A program made the position numbers and the translations under genes. Positions 18,067 through 27,713 of a stretch of DNA of 64,000 nt are shown piece after piece. The notes under the pieces were generated by a model. That model saw nothing but the letters and a program-made list of their open reading frames with translations. It ran no database searches and was not told the origin of the DNA. Position 1 is the stretch's first letter. Each line of letters starts with the position of its first letter. This DNA is from Pelagibaculum spongiae (GTDB lineage: Bacteria > Pseudomonadota > Gammaproteobacteria > Enterobacterales > Pelagibaculaceae): positions 558,001-622,000 of the forward strand of contig NZ_QDDL01000001.1 in NCBI RefSeq assembly GCF_003097315.1, given 5' to 3'.

Positions 18067-19041
18067 ATGACTCAGCAAGAACAGTTTTTAGCGCTTGGCC
18101 TAGCGGTTATTCGTACCGAAACTGATGCCATTGCAGCACTCCAATCAAGAATCGATCAGGATTTCGGCAAAGCCTGTCAGATTATGCTCGAGTGCAAAGG
18201 CCGTGTTGTCGTAACCGGCATGGGTAAATCCGGCCATATCGGCGGAAAAATTGCAGCCACTTTGGCCAGTACCGGCACTCCGGCATTTTTTGTTCATCCG
18301 GGTGAGGCCAGTCACGGCGACCTTGGCATGATTACCCGCCAAGATGTGGTATTGGCACTCTCCAATTCTGGCGAAACTTCTGAAGTCATCACCTTGTTGC
18401 CACTGATACAGCGAATGAATATTCCTCTTATCAGCATGACAGGCCGACCAGAATCAACTTTATCTCGCCGCGCTAGCGTCAATTTGAATGTGGCAGTCGA
18501 AAAAGAAGCCTGTCCATTAGGATTAGCGCCAACATCCAGCACCACTGCCACTTTGGTGATGGGCGATGCACTGGCGGTCGCGCTTTTAGAAGCCAAGGGT
18601 TTTACTGAAGAAGATTTTGCTTTTTCTCATCCTGGCGGCAGCCTCGGCAGAAGATTACTGGTTAAGGTCAGCGATTTGATGCATACCGGCGAGCGGATTC
18701 CATCAGTACCTGAAGATGCCTCGTTAAAATATGCCGTGATGGAGATGACCAGCAAAGGCCTAGGTATGACTGCAGTGGTTGATGGAAAAAATCGGGTGCT
18801 GGGTATTTTGACCGATGGCGATTTACGCCGAATGCTAGACGATCAATTAAGCCTGAGTAACACTCAAGTATCTGAAATTATGACGCCGAACTGCAAAACT
18901 TTAGATGCCGAAGACCTAGCAGCCAGCGCACTGCAATTGATGGAACAGCATAAGATCAATTCATTTTTAGTGACTGATCAGCAGAAACAACTGGTCGGTG
19001 CCTTGAATATGCATGACTTACTTAGAGCGGGAGTTGCCTAA
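18067..19041 (+). CDS. kdsD: Arabinose-5-phosphate isomerase
   Basis: A 324-residue enzyme that turns ribulose 5-phosphate into arabinose 5-phosphate for KDO, the inner sugar of LPS. It has an SIS sugar-isomerase domain (about 40-175; TGMGKSGHIGGKIAATLAS, then SNSGETSE) and two CBS domains (about 208-265 and 275-324). Length and domain order match E. coli KdsD. The KDO-8-phosphate phosphatase gene kdsC, normally next, is missing; lptC starts 67 bp later. Confidence 0.95.
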   Translation: MTQQEQFLALGLAVIRTETDAIAALQSRIDQDFGKACQIMLECKGRVVVTGMGKSGHIGGKIAATLASTGTPAFFVHPGEASHGDLGMITRQDVVLALSNSGETSEVITLLPLIQRMNIPLISMTGRPESTLSRRASVNLNVAVEKEACPLGLAPTSSTTATLVMGDALAVALLEAKGFTEEDFAFSHPGGSLGRRLLVKVSDLMHTGERIPSVPEDASLKYAVMEMTSKGLGMTAVVDGKNRVLGILTDGDLRRMLDDQLSLSNTQVSEIMTPNCKTLDAEDLAASALQLMEQHKINSFLVTDQQKQLVGALNMHDLLRAGVA

Positions 19042-19108
19042 TCAACACTCGAACAACCATTCAAACAGCAACTACTGATGCACCAAAAAAAAATCTTGGT
19101 TGCTTGTT

Positions 19109-19690
19109 ATGAAAAAACGATCATTTACTACTGCGGCGGTTATTGCTGTGATAGCCGCTGGCTGGTATTTCAAGCCAGCAGCTATCGATACAGTGATCCT
19201 GGACCGCTCGGCGCAGCCTGAAGTGGTTCAAGAAATGCAGCAATTTCAGCAAATCCGACTCAATAGCCAAGGACGGGCAATCGATAACTTGTCTGGTAAA
19301 TCGTTACAGCAAATGCAAGATGGCTCCAGTCAAATTCAGGCACCAGAAATCAAAAGCAGCCAAGGTTGGTTAATCCAGGCTGACATTGCTCAGATAGAAC
19401 CCTCAAGCGATGAATTTACCTTGAGCGGTAATGTTGTGATGTCCAGCACCAAAGATTTTGGCTCTGCCCTGAAAACCGAGCAGTTGCGCTATTTACAGCA
19501 GCAGCAACGTGCACAAACTGATAAAGAAGTTACAATAAGCGGCGACCAATACCGCTTGGCCGGCCAAGGGATGCGAATTGACCTTGAAGCTGGCACCATG
19601 CAGCTCCTTGCCAACACCCGGGGAAGATATGAAATATCCGGCAATCCTGTTGCTGATGACTCTACTCAGCCAACCAGCCGCCGCCCTTAA
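19109..19690 (+). CDS. lptC: LPS export protein LptC
   Basis: A 193-residue bitopic inner-membrane protein; one N-terminal membrane segment (MKKRSFTTAAVIAVIAAGWYF) and a periplasmic beta-jellyroll (about 30-185) that passes LPS from LptBFG to LptA. ATG 19109 is chosen over TTG 19100. Its end overlaps lptA by 62 bp. Sequence conservation in LptC is low; position between kdsD and lptA fixes the name. Confidence 0.88.
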   Translation: MKKRSFTTAAVIAVIAAGWYFKPAAIDTVILDRSAQPEVVQEMQQFQQIRLNSQGRAIDNLSGKSLQQMQDGSSQIQAPEIKSSQGWLIQADIAQIEPSSDEFTLSGNVVMSSTKDFGSALKTEQLRYLQQQQRAQTDKEVTISGDQYRLAGQGMRIDLEAGTMQLLANTRGRYEISGNPVADDSTQPTSRRP

Positions 19691-20222
19691 CAGCGATTTT
19701 GATCAACCGATACAGATTCAGGCCGATAGTTCTTTATTAAATCAGGGCCAGGGAATCGATATTTATAGTGGCCGTGTTGAATTAAGCCAGGGCTCTCTAT
19801 CCCTGACTGCTGATGAGTTACGCATTCACAAAAACAGCAACGGTAACCTCGATCGCATTGTTGCGATTGGCGAGCCTGTTTACCTACAGCAACTCAACGA
19901 ACAGCAAGAAACCATTACCGCAACAGCAGCAAAGATTGTTTTCCAGTCTGTCAAAGGTGTGATTGAGCTTTCTGAAGACGCGCAACTGATTCATCCGGGT
20001 AATGCGATAGTGAACGCACAGCAAATCACTTACGACAGCCGAACTCATCAGGTTCGCTCCAGTGGCGGCAAAGATCCAGGCGAACGCGCCACCATTATTT
20101 TGCAGCCCCAGAGCTCACAACTGAATTTGGTGCCTAACAACAATAGCGATACATCAACTACCTCTGAGCCAAACAACGCCGAATCTTTAAATCAAAATGA
20201 GAGCAGCAATGCAGGTTCTTAA
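19629..20222 (+). CDS. lptA: LPS periplasmic bridge protein LptA
   Basis: A 197-residue protein with a signal peptide ([19 protein letters not shown]) and an OstA-type jellyroll (about 25-165; IQIQADSS, then [19 protein letters not shown]). LptA oligomers form the LPS bridge across the periplasm. ATG 19629 has GGGGA just upstream and lies inside the end of lptC. The Asn/Ser-rich C-terminal tail (about 170-197) is disordered in appearance. Confidence 0.92.
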   Translation: MKYPAILLLMTLLSQPAAALNSDFDQPIQIQADSSLLNQGQGIDIYSGRVELSQGSLSLTADELRIHKNSNGNLDRIVAIGEPVYLQQLNEQQETITATAAKIVFQSVKGVIELSEDAQLIHPGNAIVNAQQITYDSRTHQVRSSGGKDPGERATIILQPQSSQLNLVPNNNSDTSTTSEPNNAESLNQNESSNAGS

Positions 20223-20931
20223 GGCGCAAAACCTGGCCAAAAAATACGGCCCTCGCCAGGTGGTTGCCGATGTCACTATTGAAGTAAAACCAGGCCAAAT
20301 TGTCGGTTTACTCGGCCCCAATGGCGCTGGAAAAACCACCTGTTTTTATATGATTGTTGGCTTAGTACCTTGCGATAGCGGCAAGGTTATTCTGGGTGAT
20401 GAAGATCTGACTGGCATGCCGATGCACCATCGCGCGCGCCGTGGTATTGGTTACCTACCCCAGGAAGCATCGATATTTCGCAAGTTGTCGGTCGAACAAA
20501 ATATTAAAGCGATTCTCCAACTAAGAAATTTAACTGCCGCTGAAGAACGTAAAGAACTCGAACATTTACTGGAAGACTTCCAGCTGACTCATATTCGACA
20601 TTCTGCTGGCATGGCATTATCTGGCGGAGAAAGGCGTCGGGTTGAGATCGCCCGTGCATTAGCGGCAGCACCTCAATTTATTTTGCTTGATGAGCCCTTT
20701 GCTGGTGTCGATCCTATTTCGGTCAATGACATTCGAAAGATCATTCAACAATTACGCGACCGCGGCCTTGGGGTATTAATTACCGACCACGGTGTTCGTG
20801 AAACCTTGTCGGTATGTGAACATACTTATATCGTTAGCAACGGCCATGTAATTGCCGAAGGTGATGCAGAAACGCTAATGCAAAACCCTCAAGTTCGACA
20901 AGTCTATCTCGGTGATGATTTCAGTCTTTAA
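20209..20931 (+). CDS. lptB: LPS export ATPase LptB
   Basis: A 240-residue ABC ATPase that drives LPS extraction with LptFG. Walker [10 protein letters not shown], signature [15 protein letters not shown] and Walker [14 protein letters not shown] are intact. ATG 20209 ([14 protein letters not shown]) gives the E. coli length; ATG 20197 is in frame four codons earlier and cannot be excluded. It overlaps the end of lptA by 14 bp. lptFG are not in the window. Confidence 0.95.
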   Translation: MQVLKAQNLAKKYGPRQVVADVTIEVKPGQIVGLLGPNGAGKTTCFYMIVGLVPCDSGKVILGDEDLTGMPMHHRARRGIGYLPQEASIFRKLSVEQNIKAILQLRNLTAAEERKELEHLLEDFQLTHIRHSAGMALSGGERRRVEIARALAAAPQFILLDEPFAGVDPISVNDIRKIIQQLRDRGLGVLITDHGVRETLSVCEHTYIVSNGHVIAEGDAETLMQNPQVRQVYLGDDFSL

Positions 20932-21200
20932 TAGCTGCGATCTAACCATGATCATCGATACCGTCGGGGCAGCATCCAACCAGTAGATTATTGATCATCT
21001 GATAATCGTTGTTTTTTGCTGCATCAACTGTGTATTCCGCTAAAAGCAACCCCATTTCTTACTATATGCAATTTTCATGACACAGTGCTTTGAAAACCTT
21101 ATATTTCAATGCCTGAATCATAAAAATGACTAACGTGCAAGCTTGCTGAAACGCACCGAAAAAGGTAACTTTCAGTCATTGCAGTTTATGCGGGATCAGC

Positions 21201-22709
21201 ATGAAACCTATGCTACAACTTCGCGTCGGCCAAAGCCTCAATATGACGCCCCAGCTGCAGCAGGCGATTCGCCTTCTTCAGTTATCTTCACTCGACCTAC
21301 AAAGTGAAATTCAGCAGAATCTCGACAGCAACCCAATGTTGGAGCTGACCGAAAATGATGCTGAACCATCGGTCAATGCTGAAGCAGACGCTGCCGAAAC
21401 CGCGCAAAAAAATGAATCTGAGAGCGCCATTGATAACTCGGTTGATTTGAGCGCTGCCACAGAAATTCAACCAGATTTGCCGGTCGACACCCAATGGGAT
21501 GATATCTACCAAAGCTCATCACCTTCTAGCTCTGGCCTTTCTCGCTCTTCCGCCCAAGACAATAGCGACTTTGAAAGCAATGCCGCTGCCGATGAAGATC
21601 TACAAAAACATTTGTCATGGCAAAGTTCGGTCGCCCATTTCAATCCTAAAGATGAATTGATTGCCGAAGCAATCATTGAGTCAATTGATGAGCAAGGTTA
21701 TCTGCAGACCAGCTGCCAAGAGATTCTCGATACGGTCAATCAACAATTGAAAGAGCTGCTCCCTGCAGATGAATTAGAATTGCTGAACTTGGATGAGATT
21801 GAAGTGATTCGCCATCGTATCCAACAATTTGATCCGATTGGCTGTGCTTCTATCGATTTGCGCGATTGCTTGATGGTCCAGTTAAAACGGCTCGATTCAA
21901 CTATCCCTTCACGCGCCGATGCGATCAATATTGTTGACCGCTACATGAAATTACTCGGCAGCCGGGATTATCGTCAATTAATGCGGCTAGCTCGTATCAA
22001 AGAGCCACAACTCAAACTGGCGTTGGAATTAATTCAAGGGTTAGACCCAAGACCGGGTGGCAATATCGCGACGAATAACACCAGCTATGTGGTGCCTGAT
22101 GTTTTTGTCAGCAAGTGCAATAACCGCTGGATGGTAGAATTAAATCCGGATACGGCACCAAAAATTCGAATCAACGATGGCTATGCCTCTTTGATTCGTC
22201 GCGCCGATAACAGCCGCGACAATTCATTTTTAAAAGATAATTTACAAGAAGCCCGCTGGTTCTTAAAAAGCCTTGAAAGCCGCAATGAGACACTACTCAA
22301 AGTGGCTACCGACATTGTTCAACACCAACAAGGTTTTCTAGAATATGGCGATGAAGCAATGAAACCATTAGTGTTGCACGACATCGCAGAATCGGTAGGA
22401 ATGCATGAATCAACCATCTCTCGAGTCACTACTCAAAAATTTATGCATACCCCTCGCGGGATTTACGAACTAAAATATTTCTTCTCAAGCCATGTTAATA
22501 CCACCAGTGGTGGCGAGTGCTCTTCTACTGCGATTCGTGCCTTGATTAAAAAGCTGGTTGCTGCAGAAGATGCCAAAAAACCACTGAGCGATAACAAAAT
22601 TGCCGAGCTATTAAAAGAACAAGGTATCAAAGTTGCCCGACGCACTATCGCTAAATATCGGGAATCTTTATCGATACCACCCTCCAATGAAAGAAAACAA
22701 TTAATCTGA
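21201..22709 (+). CDS. rpoN: RNA polymerase sigma-54 factor
   Basis: A 502-residue sigma-54. Region I (about 1-50) is glutamine/leucine-rich (LRVGQSLNMTPQLQQAIRLL), region II is acidic and low-complexity (about 55-130), and region III holds the core-binding part, the helix-turn-helix and the RpoN box ARRTIAKYRE near the C-terminus. A 269-bp gap before it could hold its own promoter. It is followed by hpf, ptsN, rapZ and npr, the conserved rpoN operon. Confidence 0.97.
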   Translation: MKPMLQLRVGQSLNMTPQLQQAIRLLQLSSLDLQSEIQQNLDSNPMLELTENDAEPSVNAEADAAETAQKNESESAIDNSVDLSAATEIQPDLPVDTQWDDIYQSSSPSSSGLSRSSAQDNSDFESNAAADEDLQKHLSWQSSVAHFNPKDELIAEAIIESIDEQGYLQTSCQEILDTVNQQLKELLPADELELLNLDEIEVIRHRIQQFDPIGCASIDLRDCLMVQLKRLDSTIPSRADAINIVDRYMKLLGSRDYRQLMRLARIKEPQLKLALELIQGLDPRPGGNIATNNTSYVVPDVFVSKCNNRWMVELNPDTAPKIRINDGYASLIRRADNSRDNSFLKDNLQEARWFLKSLESRNETLLKVATDIVQHQQGFLEYGDEAMKPLVLHDIAESVGMHESTISRVTTQKFMHTPRGIYELKYFFSSHVNTTSGGECSSTAIRALIKKLVAAEDAKKPLSDNKIAELLKEQGIKVARRTIAKYRESLSIPPSNERKQLI

Positions 22710-22724
22710 ACAGGAGCAGAAGCT

Positions 22725-23030
22725 ATGCAACTGAACATCACAGGGCACCATTTGGAAGTTACTCCCGCGTTGCGCGAACACATTGAGGAAAAACTTGATA
22801 GAATCCGCCGCCACGGATCCAAGATCAGTAACACACATGTTGTCTTGAACGTTGAAAAAGGTCGCCATACGGCTGAAATTCAAATGAACGTAGAAGGCGC
22901 TCAACTAGTTGCCAACTGCGAATCAGATGACATGTACCGTGCGATAGATTCGATGACCGATAAGCTTGATCGTCAGATAATCAAGCATAAGGAAAAACAC
23001 TTACAACATAATCATGGGCAGGGGCATTAA
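22725..23030 (+). CDS. hpf: Ribosome hibernation promoting factor, short form
   Basis: A 101-residue sigma-54 modulation/HPF protein starting MQLNITGHHLEVTPALREHIEEKL; it binds 30S subunits and helps form inactive 100S ribosomes. The basic strip YRAIDSMTDKLDRQIIKHKEK and a His-rich tail are seen. Lack of the C-terminal dimerisation domain marks the short gammaproteobacterial form. It begins 15 bp after rpoN with GGAGCAG upstream. Confidence 0.94.
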   Translation: MQLNITGHHLEVTPALREHIEEKLDRIRRHGSKISNTHVVLNVEKGRHTAEIQMNVEGAQLVANCESDDMYRAIDSMTDKLDRQIIKHKEKHLQHNHGQGH

Positions 23031-23050
23031 GGCCTCTGACACTGGAAGCA

Positions 23051-23521
23051 ATGCAGTTAATTGATATTCTGACGCCTCAGCGTACTCGTTGTGGCGTAAC
23101 AGGGGTTAGCAAGAAGCGAGTACTTCACTTAGTGAGTGAAGTACTCGCCGAAACACGCCCTGAAATTGATGCTTTAAATGTTTTTGATCATCTAACCAAA
23201 CGTGAAAAACTTTCTAGTACTGGGTTAGGAAATGGCGTTGCTATTCCCCACGGCCGTTGTGATTGTATTGAAGACATTTTGGCTGTGCTGATCAAAACCG
23301 ATGATCCAATCGATTTTGACAGTCCAGACAGAAAACCGGTTGATCTAATATTTGCTTTGCTAGTGCCAACACAAGCCTGTGATGAACATTTGCAAGCCTT
23401 ATCAGCATTAGCCCAGTTACTTGATAGCGAACAAACCCGACAAAAACTGCGTGCCGCCAGTGATTCAAAAGAACTCTATCGGCTGGTATGCGAACTGGAC
23501 CAACCGAGAGCGAGTGCATGA
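23051..23521 (+). CDS. ptsN: Nitrogen-regulatory PTS protein EIIA-Ntr
   Basis: A 156-residue PTS EIIA type-2 domain protein with the phosphorylatable histidine H67 in VAIPHGRC. It receives phosphate from NPr and in relatives regulates potassium uptake and metabolic functions. Codons 22-33 contain a perfect 14-bp inverted repeat (23116-23148). Its TGA overlaps the rapZ ATG (ATGA). Confidence 0.94.
   Translation: MQLIDILTPQRTRCGVTGVSKKRVLHLVSEVLAETRPEIDALNVFDHLTKREKLSSTGLGNGVAIPHGRCDCIEDILAVLIKTDDPIDFDSPDRKPVDLIFALLVPTQACDEHLQALSALAQLLDSEQTRQKLRAASDSKELYRLVCELDQPRASA
23116..23148. other. Perfect 14-bp inverted repeat inside ptsN
   Basis: GCGAGTACTTCACT (23116-23129) and its exact complement (23135-23148) flank a 5-base loop. 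It encodes ordinary helix residues (RVLHLVSEVLAE) but would form a very strong mRNA hairpin 66 bases after the ptsN start. Confidence 0.85.
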
Positions 23522-24375
23522 GTCAATTGCTGATAGTCAGTGGCAGATCTGGATCCGGCAAAAGTATTGCTTTATCGATCCTTGAAGATCTCGATTATTA
23601 CTGTGTCGATAATCTTCCTCTGGCACTGGTTCCTCAGCTGACTCAACTCATTGAACAGCAGCATAGCTATTCAAAAATTGCCCTTGGTATCGATAGCCGA
23701 AATCTGGCTGAAGATTTTTCTTGCTACCAACAATTGCTGGAGAATTTACAAAGCCAAGGTACCGAATGCAGCACTTTGTTCTTGGACGCAGAAGACGCCG
23801 TTTTACTAAAACGCTTTAGTGAAACCCGTCGTAAGCATCCAATGTCGAGCGAACAAATATCTCTAACCGAAGCAATCAATCTGGAGCGACCGCGGTTAGA
23901 GCCTATTGCCGCCAGCGCCAGTTTTCGTATTGATACCAGCCACCAAAGCATCCATCAGCTGCGCAGTGAAATTAAAAAAAGATTAGCTGATACGGGTGGT
24001 GAAACTATGGTGCAATTCTTATCTTTTGGATTTAAAAAAGGCTTGCCTAGCGATGCCGATTTTGTATTCGATATGCGCAGCCTGCCAAACCCACATTGGG
24101 TACCAGAATTGCGGCCACTCACCGGACTAGATGAACCGGTAGCTAATTACTTATCCAGTCAGCCAGAGGTTCAGCAGATGCTGAATGACCTGCGCAATGT
24201 ACTTAAAAACTGGATCCCATCGACCGTTGCTAGCAACCGCAGCTATTTAACCATTGCTATAGGTTGTACTGGCGGACAGCATCGTTCGGTGTTTATCGCC
24301 CAAACACTCGGCAAGGAATTCGCCGACTTGCAACATTGCAAGGTCATGATTCGACACAGGGAACAAAATCCATGA
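23518..24375 (+). CDS. rapZ: RNase adapter protein / nucleotide-binding protein RapZ
   Basis: A 285-residue RapZ (YvcJ/YhbJ) protein. Walker A GRSGSGKS (9-16), D-rich YYCVDNLPLALVP, and the C-terminal domain with FGFKKGLPSDADFVFDMR and IGCTGGQHRSVF are family hallmarks. In E. coli RapZ delivers the sRNA GlmZ to RNase E and so controls GlmS and amino-sugar supply. ATG 23518 is chosen because of the ATGA overlap with ptsN. It ends with an ATGA overlap with npr. Confidence 0.95.
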   Translation: MSQLLIVSGRSGSGKSIALSILEDLDYYCVDNLPLALVPQLTQLIEQQHSYSKIALGIDSRNLAEDFSCYQQLLENLQSQGTECSTLFLDAEDAVLLKRFSETRRKHPMSSEQISLTEAINLERPRLEPIAASASFRIDTSHQSIHQLRSEIKKRLADTGGETMVQFLSFGFKKGLPSDADFVFDMRSLPNPHWVPELRPLTGLDEPVANYLSSQPEVQQMLNDLRNVLKNWIPSTVASNRSYLTIAIGCTGGQHRSVFIAQTLGKEFADLQHCKVMIRHREQNP

Positions 24376-24662
24376 ACAGCCTAACCAGCAGCATATCTGT
24401 GGCACTTTGTAATCGTAAAGGTCTCCACACTCGAGCAGCCGGCAAACTAGTGGCCGTTGCCAGTCAGTATGATTCATCACTCAAAGTAAACTTTAACGGC
24501 CGCTCCGCCGATGGCCATAGCATCATCAACCTGCTCACTCTCGGCGCGCCGGTAAACTCAGTATTAGAGTTGGTTGCTTGCGGTGATGACGCTGAACCTC
24601 TGCTAAAAGCAATTCATCAGTTAATTGCCTCTGGCTTTGACGAGCAGGAAGAAACCTCTTAA
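24372..24662 (+). CDS. npr: Nitrogen-PTS phosphocarrier NPr
   Basis: A 96-residue HPr-like protein with phosphorylatable H19 in NRKGLHTRAAGKL and the Ser-site region (GHSIINLLTLGA). It carries phosphate from PtsP to PtsN. ATG 24372 overlaps the rapZ stop by four bases. ptsP is not in the window. It is also called ptsO. Confidence 0.93.
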   Translation: MNSLTSSISVALCNRKGLHTRAAGKLVAVASQYDSSLKVNFNGRSADGHSIINLLTLGAPVNSVLELVACGDDAEPLLKAIHQLIASGFDEQEETS

Positions 24663-24881
24663 AGCAGCATCCAGAGCTTTCGAATCCTCAACGGATGCTC
24701 TATCATTACGCCGCGCGAGCTTGACGCAGTAAACCGCATTATAAGTCAGCGTTTCGGGGCTTTGCCAAGGTATTAAATACACCCATTGGCATGACCAACC
24801 TGGATCAATATCCAGGATCCCCGATCATCTTGCCCTAGTCACAAATCGGCCTTACCAGAGCCAGCATCCGGGGGATTAACT

Positions 24882-26240
24882 GTGCCGGAAAGCATCGAAA
24901 AGCAGGATCTACAGCTTCAACTTCAGGCAGTACATGAAGCCCTGGATTCGGGCGCGGCTAACCATGCCCGTCAGTTGCTCGCTGGTCTGGACAGTAGCGA
25001 AGTTGCCCACCTACTGGAATCTATGCCAGGCAAACCCCGCAAAGTTTTATGGGAATTGCTCAGCGAAGACTTCCAGGGTGATGTACTGCAATACCTGGGC
25101 GATGAAGTTCGACAAAGCTTCCTCAGCCGAATGCAGCCAGATGAAGTCGCTGCGGTTATCGAAGGCCTGGAAACTGATGACATTGCAGACATCCTGCAAG
25201 AATTACCGGATCAGGTTTTCCAACAAGTTTTGCTGTCAATGGACGAGCAAAATCGCCAGCGACTGCAAACGGTATTGTCTTTCCCGGAAGATACTGCCGG
25301 TGGTTTGATGAACACCGACACCATCACAGTACGTCCAGATGTAACATTGGAAGTAGTACTGCGGTATTTGCGTCTGCGCGGTGAACTACCCGAAGCCACC
25401 GATAGTTTATTTGTGGTTGATAGCAGCGATCGTTTTGTAGGTGTTTTGCCTTTAGCGAATGTATTAACTCGCCACCAAGATGATTTAGTACGCAGTGCAA
25501 TGCGCGACGATATCGAAGCGATTCCAGCCGATACTGACGCACAAGAAGTTGCCACATTATTCGAACGCCGAGATTTAATCTCAGCGGCGGTTATCGACGA
25601 TGAAGATCGACTACTCGGTCGTATCACCATCGATGACGTAGTTGACGTTATTCGAGACGAAGCCGAACACTCACTGCTAAGTAGTGCAGGTCTTGATGAA
25701 GATGAAGATACTTTTGCTCCTGTCGGTAGCTCAGCACGCCGCCGAGCACTTTGGCTAGGAGTAAACCTGCTGACGGCATTAATGGCTTCAGCAGTAATTA
25801 AAATTTTTGAACCGACAATTCAGGCAGTTGCTGGATTGGCGGTTTTAATGCCGATTATCGCCAGCATGGGCGGCATCGCAGGCAGCCAAACCTTAACCTT
25901 GGTAGTGCGCGGTATGGCACTCGGTCGAATTGGTGATTCCAACGCTCGTTGGATGCTCGGCAAAGAAATGGCAGTCGGTGCCTTGAATGGATTATTATGG
26001 GCGCTGGTGGTTGGCGGCGTTGCAGCCTTTTGGTACGACGACTACGCCTTAGGTGGCGTAATGGCAATGGCAATGCTAATCAATTTATCGATTGCAGCTG
26101 CCGCCGGCGTTTTATTACCGATCGCAATGGAAAAAGCAAATATCGACCCAGCTTTGGCTGGCTCTATGGCATTAACCACTGTGACAGATGTAGTAGGTTT
26201 CTTCTCCTTCCTTGGACTAGCCACCCTGCTACTTATTTAA
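24882..26240 (+). CDS. mgtE: Magnesium channel/transporter MgtE
   Basis: A 452-residue inner-membrane Mg2+ channel. An acidic N domain (about 1-135) and paired CBS domains (about 140-260) sense Mg2+, followed by five membrane segments (about 285-450) with PIIASMGGIAGSQTLTL and the pore helix GSMALTTVTDVVGFF. GTG 24882 is supported by GGGGGA seven bases upstream. The 219-bp gap after npr carries nothing recognisable. Confidence 0.94.
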   Translation: MPESIEKQDLQLQLQAVHEALDSGAANHARQLLAGLDSSEVAHLLESMPGKPRKVLWELLSEDFQGDVLQYLGDEVRQSFLSRMQPDEVAAVIEGLETDDIADILQELPDQVFQQVLLSMDEQNRQRLQTVLSFPEDTAGGLMNTDTITVRPDVTLEVVLRYLRLRGELPEATDSLFVVDSSDRFVGVLPLANVLTRHQDDLVRSAMRDDIEAIPADTDAQEVATLFERRDLISAAVIDDEDRLLGRITIDDVVDVIRDEAEHSLLSSAGLDEDEDTFAPVGSSARRRALWLGVNLLTALMASAVIKIFEPTIQAVAGLAVLMPIIASMGGIAGSQTLTLVVRGMALGRIGDSNARWMLGKEMAVGALNGLLWALVVGGVAAFWYDDYALGGVMAMAMLINLSIAAAAGVLLPIAMEKANIDPALAGSMALTTVTDVVGFFSFLGLATLLLI

Positions 26241-26277
26241 TTTTCATTTTATATTTTCAGTTTAAGTTGTGAGAGAT

Positions 26278-26829
26278 ATGCAAGATTTTGAAGATCTGAA
26301 CCCGGTACAGCCGGAAGATGATAGTGAGCGGGTTTCTAAAACCCGAGTCAAGCAGGAGATGAAAGATCTTCAACAGCTAGGTAAAGAATTGGCTGCTTTG
26401 CCAAAGGCCAGCTGGAAACGTTTGCCTCTGGAAGATACCGTTTTAAAGGCATTGAGTGATAGCTTGAACATTACTGCCAATATCGCTAAAAAGCGGCATT
26501 TCCAGTATCTCGGCAGATTGCTTAGCAAATATGACTTTGATGAAATCAAAAGCACCATGATTCGTCTCAAGGCCGGCCAGCTTAGCAAACCAAAAAAACC
26601 AGTTGTACCACCGACCAAAGCAGAGTTGTGGGTTGAGCGTTTGCTTACTGATAGCAAGCAAGCATTAACTGAATTGTTGAACGAATATCCGCACGCGGAT
26701 CGTCAAAGAATCAACCAATTATTGCGTAATGCGGCAAAAGAAATGAAGCCGACAGAAGAAGGTCAAATACCAAAACCTGGCAAACAGGTTACCGCCTTAA
26801 AGCAGGCAATTTCGAAGTTGGTGAAATAA
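26278..26829 (+). CDS. darP: Dual-action ribosomal maturation protein DarP
   Basis: A 183-residue YjgA-family protein, the same length as E. coli DarP, that assists late 50S subunit assembly. Typical segments are VSKTRVKQEMKDLQQLGKEL, WKRLPLEDTVLKAL and KKRHFQYLGRLL. ATG 26278 gives the family length; GTG 26269 is three codons upstream. In Pseudomonas this gene lies beside tldD and pmbA, neither of which is here. Confidence 0.92.
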   Translation: MQDFEDLNPVQPEDDSERVSKTRVKQEMKDLQQLGKELAALPKASWKRLPLEDTVLKALSDSLNITANIAKKRHFQYLGRLLSKYDFDEIKSTMIRLKAGQLSKPKKPVVPPTKAELWVERLLTDSKQALTELLNEYPHADRQRINQLLRNAAKEMKPTEEGQIPKPGKQVTALKQAISKLVK

Positions 26830-26833
26830 TTAC

Positions 26834-26865
26834 TTTTGCCGCAACTTCTCTGTGTTGCGGCAAAA
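26834..26865. terminator. Bidirectional terminator between darP and the nitrilase gene
   Basis: Stem TTTTGCCGCAAC/GTTGCGGCAAAA (26834-26845, 26854-26865) between two convergent genes; the T and A runs form the base of the stem. Confidence 0.65.
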
Positions 26866-26888
26866 TATTAAAGCAAGCAAACTGTTTT

Positions 26889-27713
26889 TTAGAGCTTACA
26901 ATGCTGCAATACAGGAAAAACTTTCTGATATTGTTTTCTAACGGATAAATCCAGCTCGGCAATCACTAAACCTTCACCTTTAGCCTGCTGATTTAAAATT
27001 TTGCCATCATAGTCAATCACCATCGATTGCCCCCAGGTTTCTCGGCCATCCGCATGCACGCCGGCCTGCCCGGCTGCCAATACAAAACACTGGTTTTCAA
27101 CCGCTCTAGCCTGCAGCAATAATTGCCAATGTTTCTTGCCAGTCACCTGAGTAAATGCCGCCGCATTCACCATCAAGAAACAGCCTTGAGCGGCCATTTG
27201 TCGATACAATTCAGGAAAGCGCAAGTCATAACAAATGGATAACCCGACTTTCCCCCATGGAGTTTCTACCACTACTGCTTCAGGTTCGCCCGGATAAATA
27301 TAACCAGATTCTCGATATTGCTCACCACCCGCTTCAACATCAAACAAATGGATTTTGTTATATTGCTTGACTAGCCGACCTGAATTTGAAATCACCTGCA
27401 TCGCAGCATAATGTCGATTATTTTCTGGACTAGAAATTGGCATGCTGCCTGCAATAATCCATAGATTATATTTCTTTGCCGCTTCTTTTAACCAAGCTTG
27501 AATTAACTGCTGGCTTTGTTGCGCATGCTGCAATCTTTGACCAGCAGAAGACGCCATTAATGAAAAATTCTCTGGCAATAAAACCAACTGGATTTCTTGT
27601 TGCTGAGCTTTTTCTAATAAGACTTCGACGCTTTTCTGATTGTCCTGCCAATTATCACTGGAAACCATCTGCAGCGCAGCCACTTTCAATATGGATTTGT
27701 TTTCTAAATCCAT
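26889..27713 (-). CDS. Carbon-nitrogen hydrolase, probable deaminated glutathione amidase
   Basis: A 274-residue nitrilase-superfamily enzyme with the full triad E48 (LPENF), K120 (YNKIHLFD) and C161 (SICYDLRFPELYR). The FPELYRQMA pattern is that of the Nit1/YbeM group, which repairs deaminated glutathione; exact substrate is inferred. ATG overlaps the yhdP stop (TAATG at 27713). The same neighbour relation (yhdP, nitrilase) occurs in Pseudomonas. Confidence 0.88.
   Translation of the reverse strand: MDLENKSILKVAALQMVSSDNWQDNQKSVEVLLEKAQQQEIQLVLLPENFSLMASSAGQRLQHAQQSQQLIQAWLKEAAKKYNLWIIAGSMPISSPENNRHYAAMQVISNSGRLVKQYNKIHLFDVEAGGEQYRESGYIYPGEPEAVVVETPWGKVGLSICYDLRFPELYRQMAAQGCFLMVNAAAFTQVTGKKHWQLLLQARAVENQCFVLAAGQAGVHADGRETWGQSMVIDYDGKILNQQAKGEGLVIAELDLSVRKQYQKVFPVLQHCKL

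Noticed and set aside
24663-24881. Possible magnesium riboswitch before mgtE
   Set aside because: No M-box-like conserved segments could be recognised; the gap is reported as empty.
25211-25630. 139-residue antisense frame inside mgtE
   Set aside because: Ser/Arg-rich composition from reading mgtE codons backwards; mgtE is clearly the real gene.
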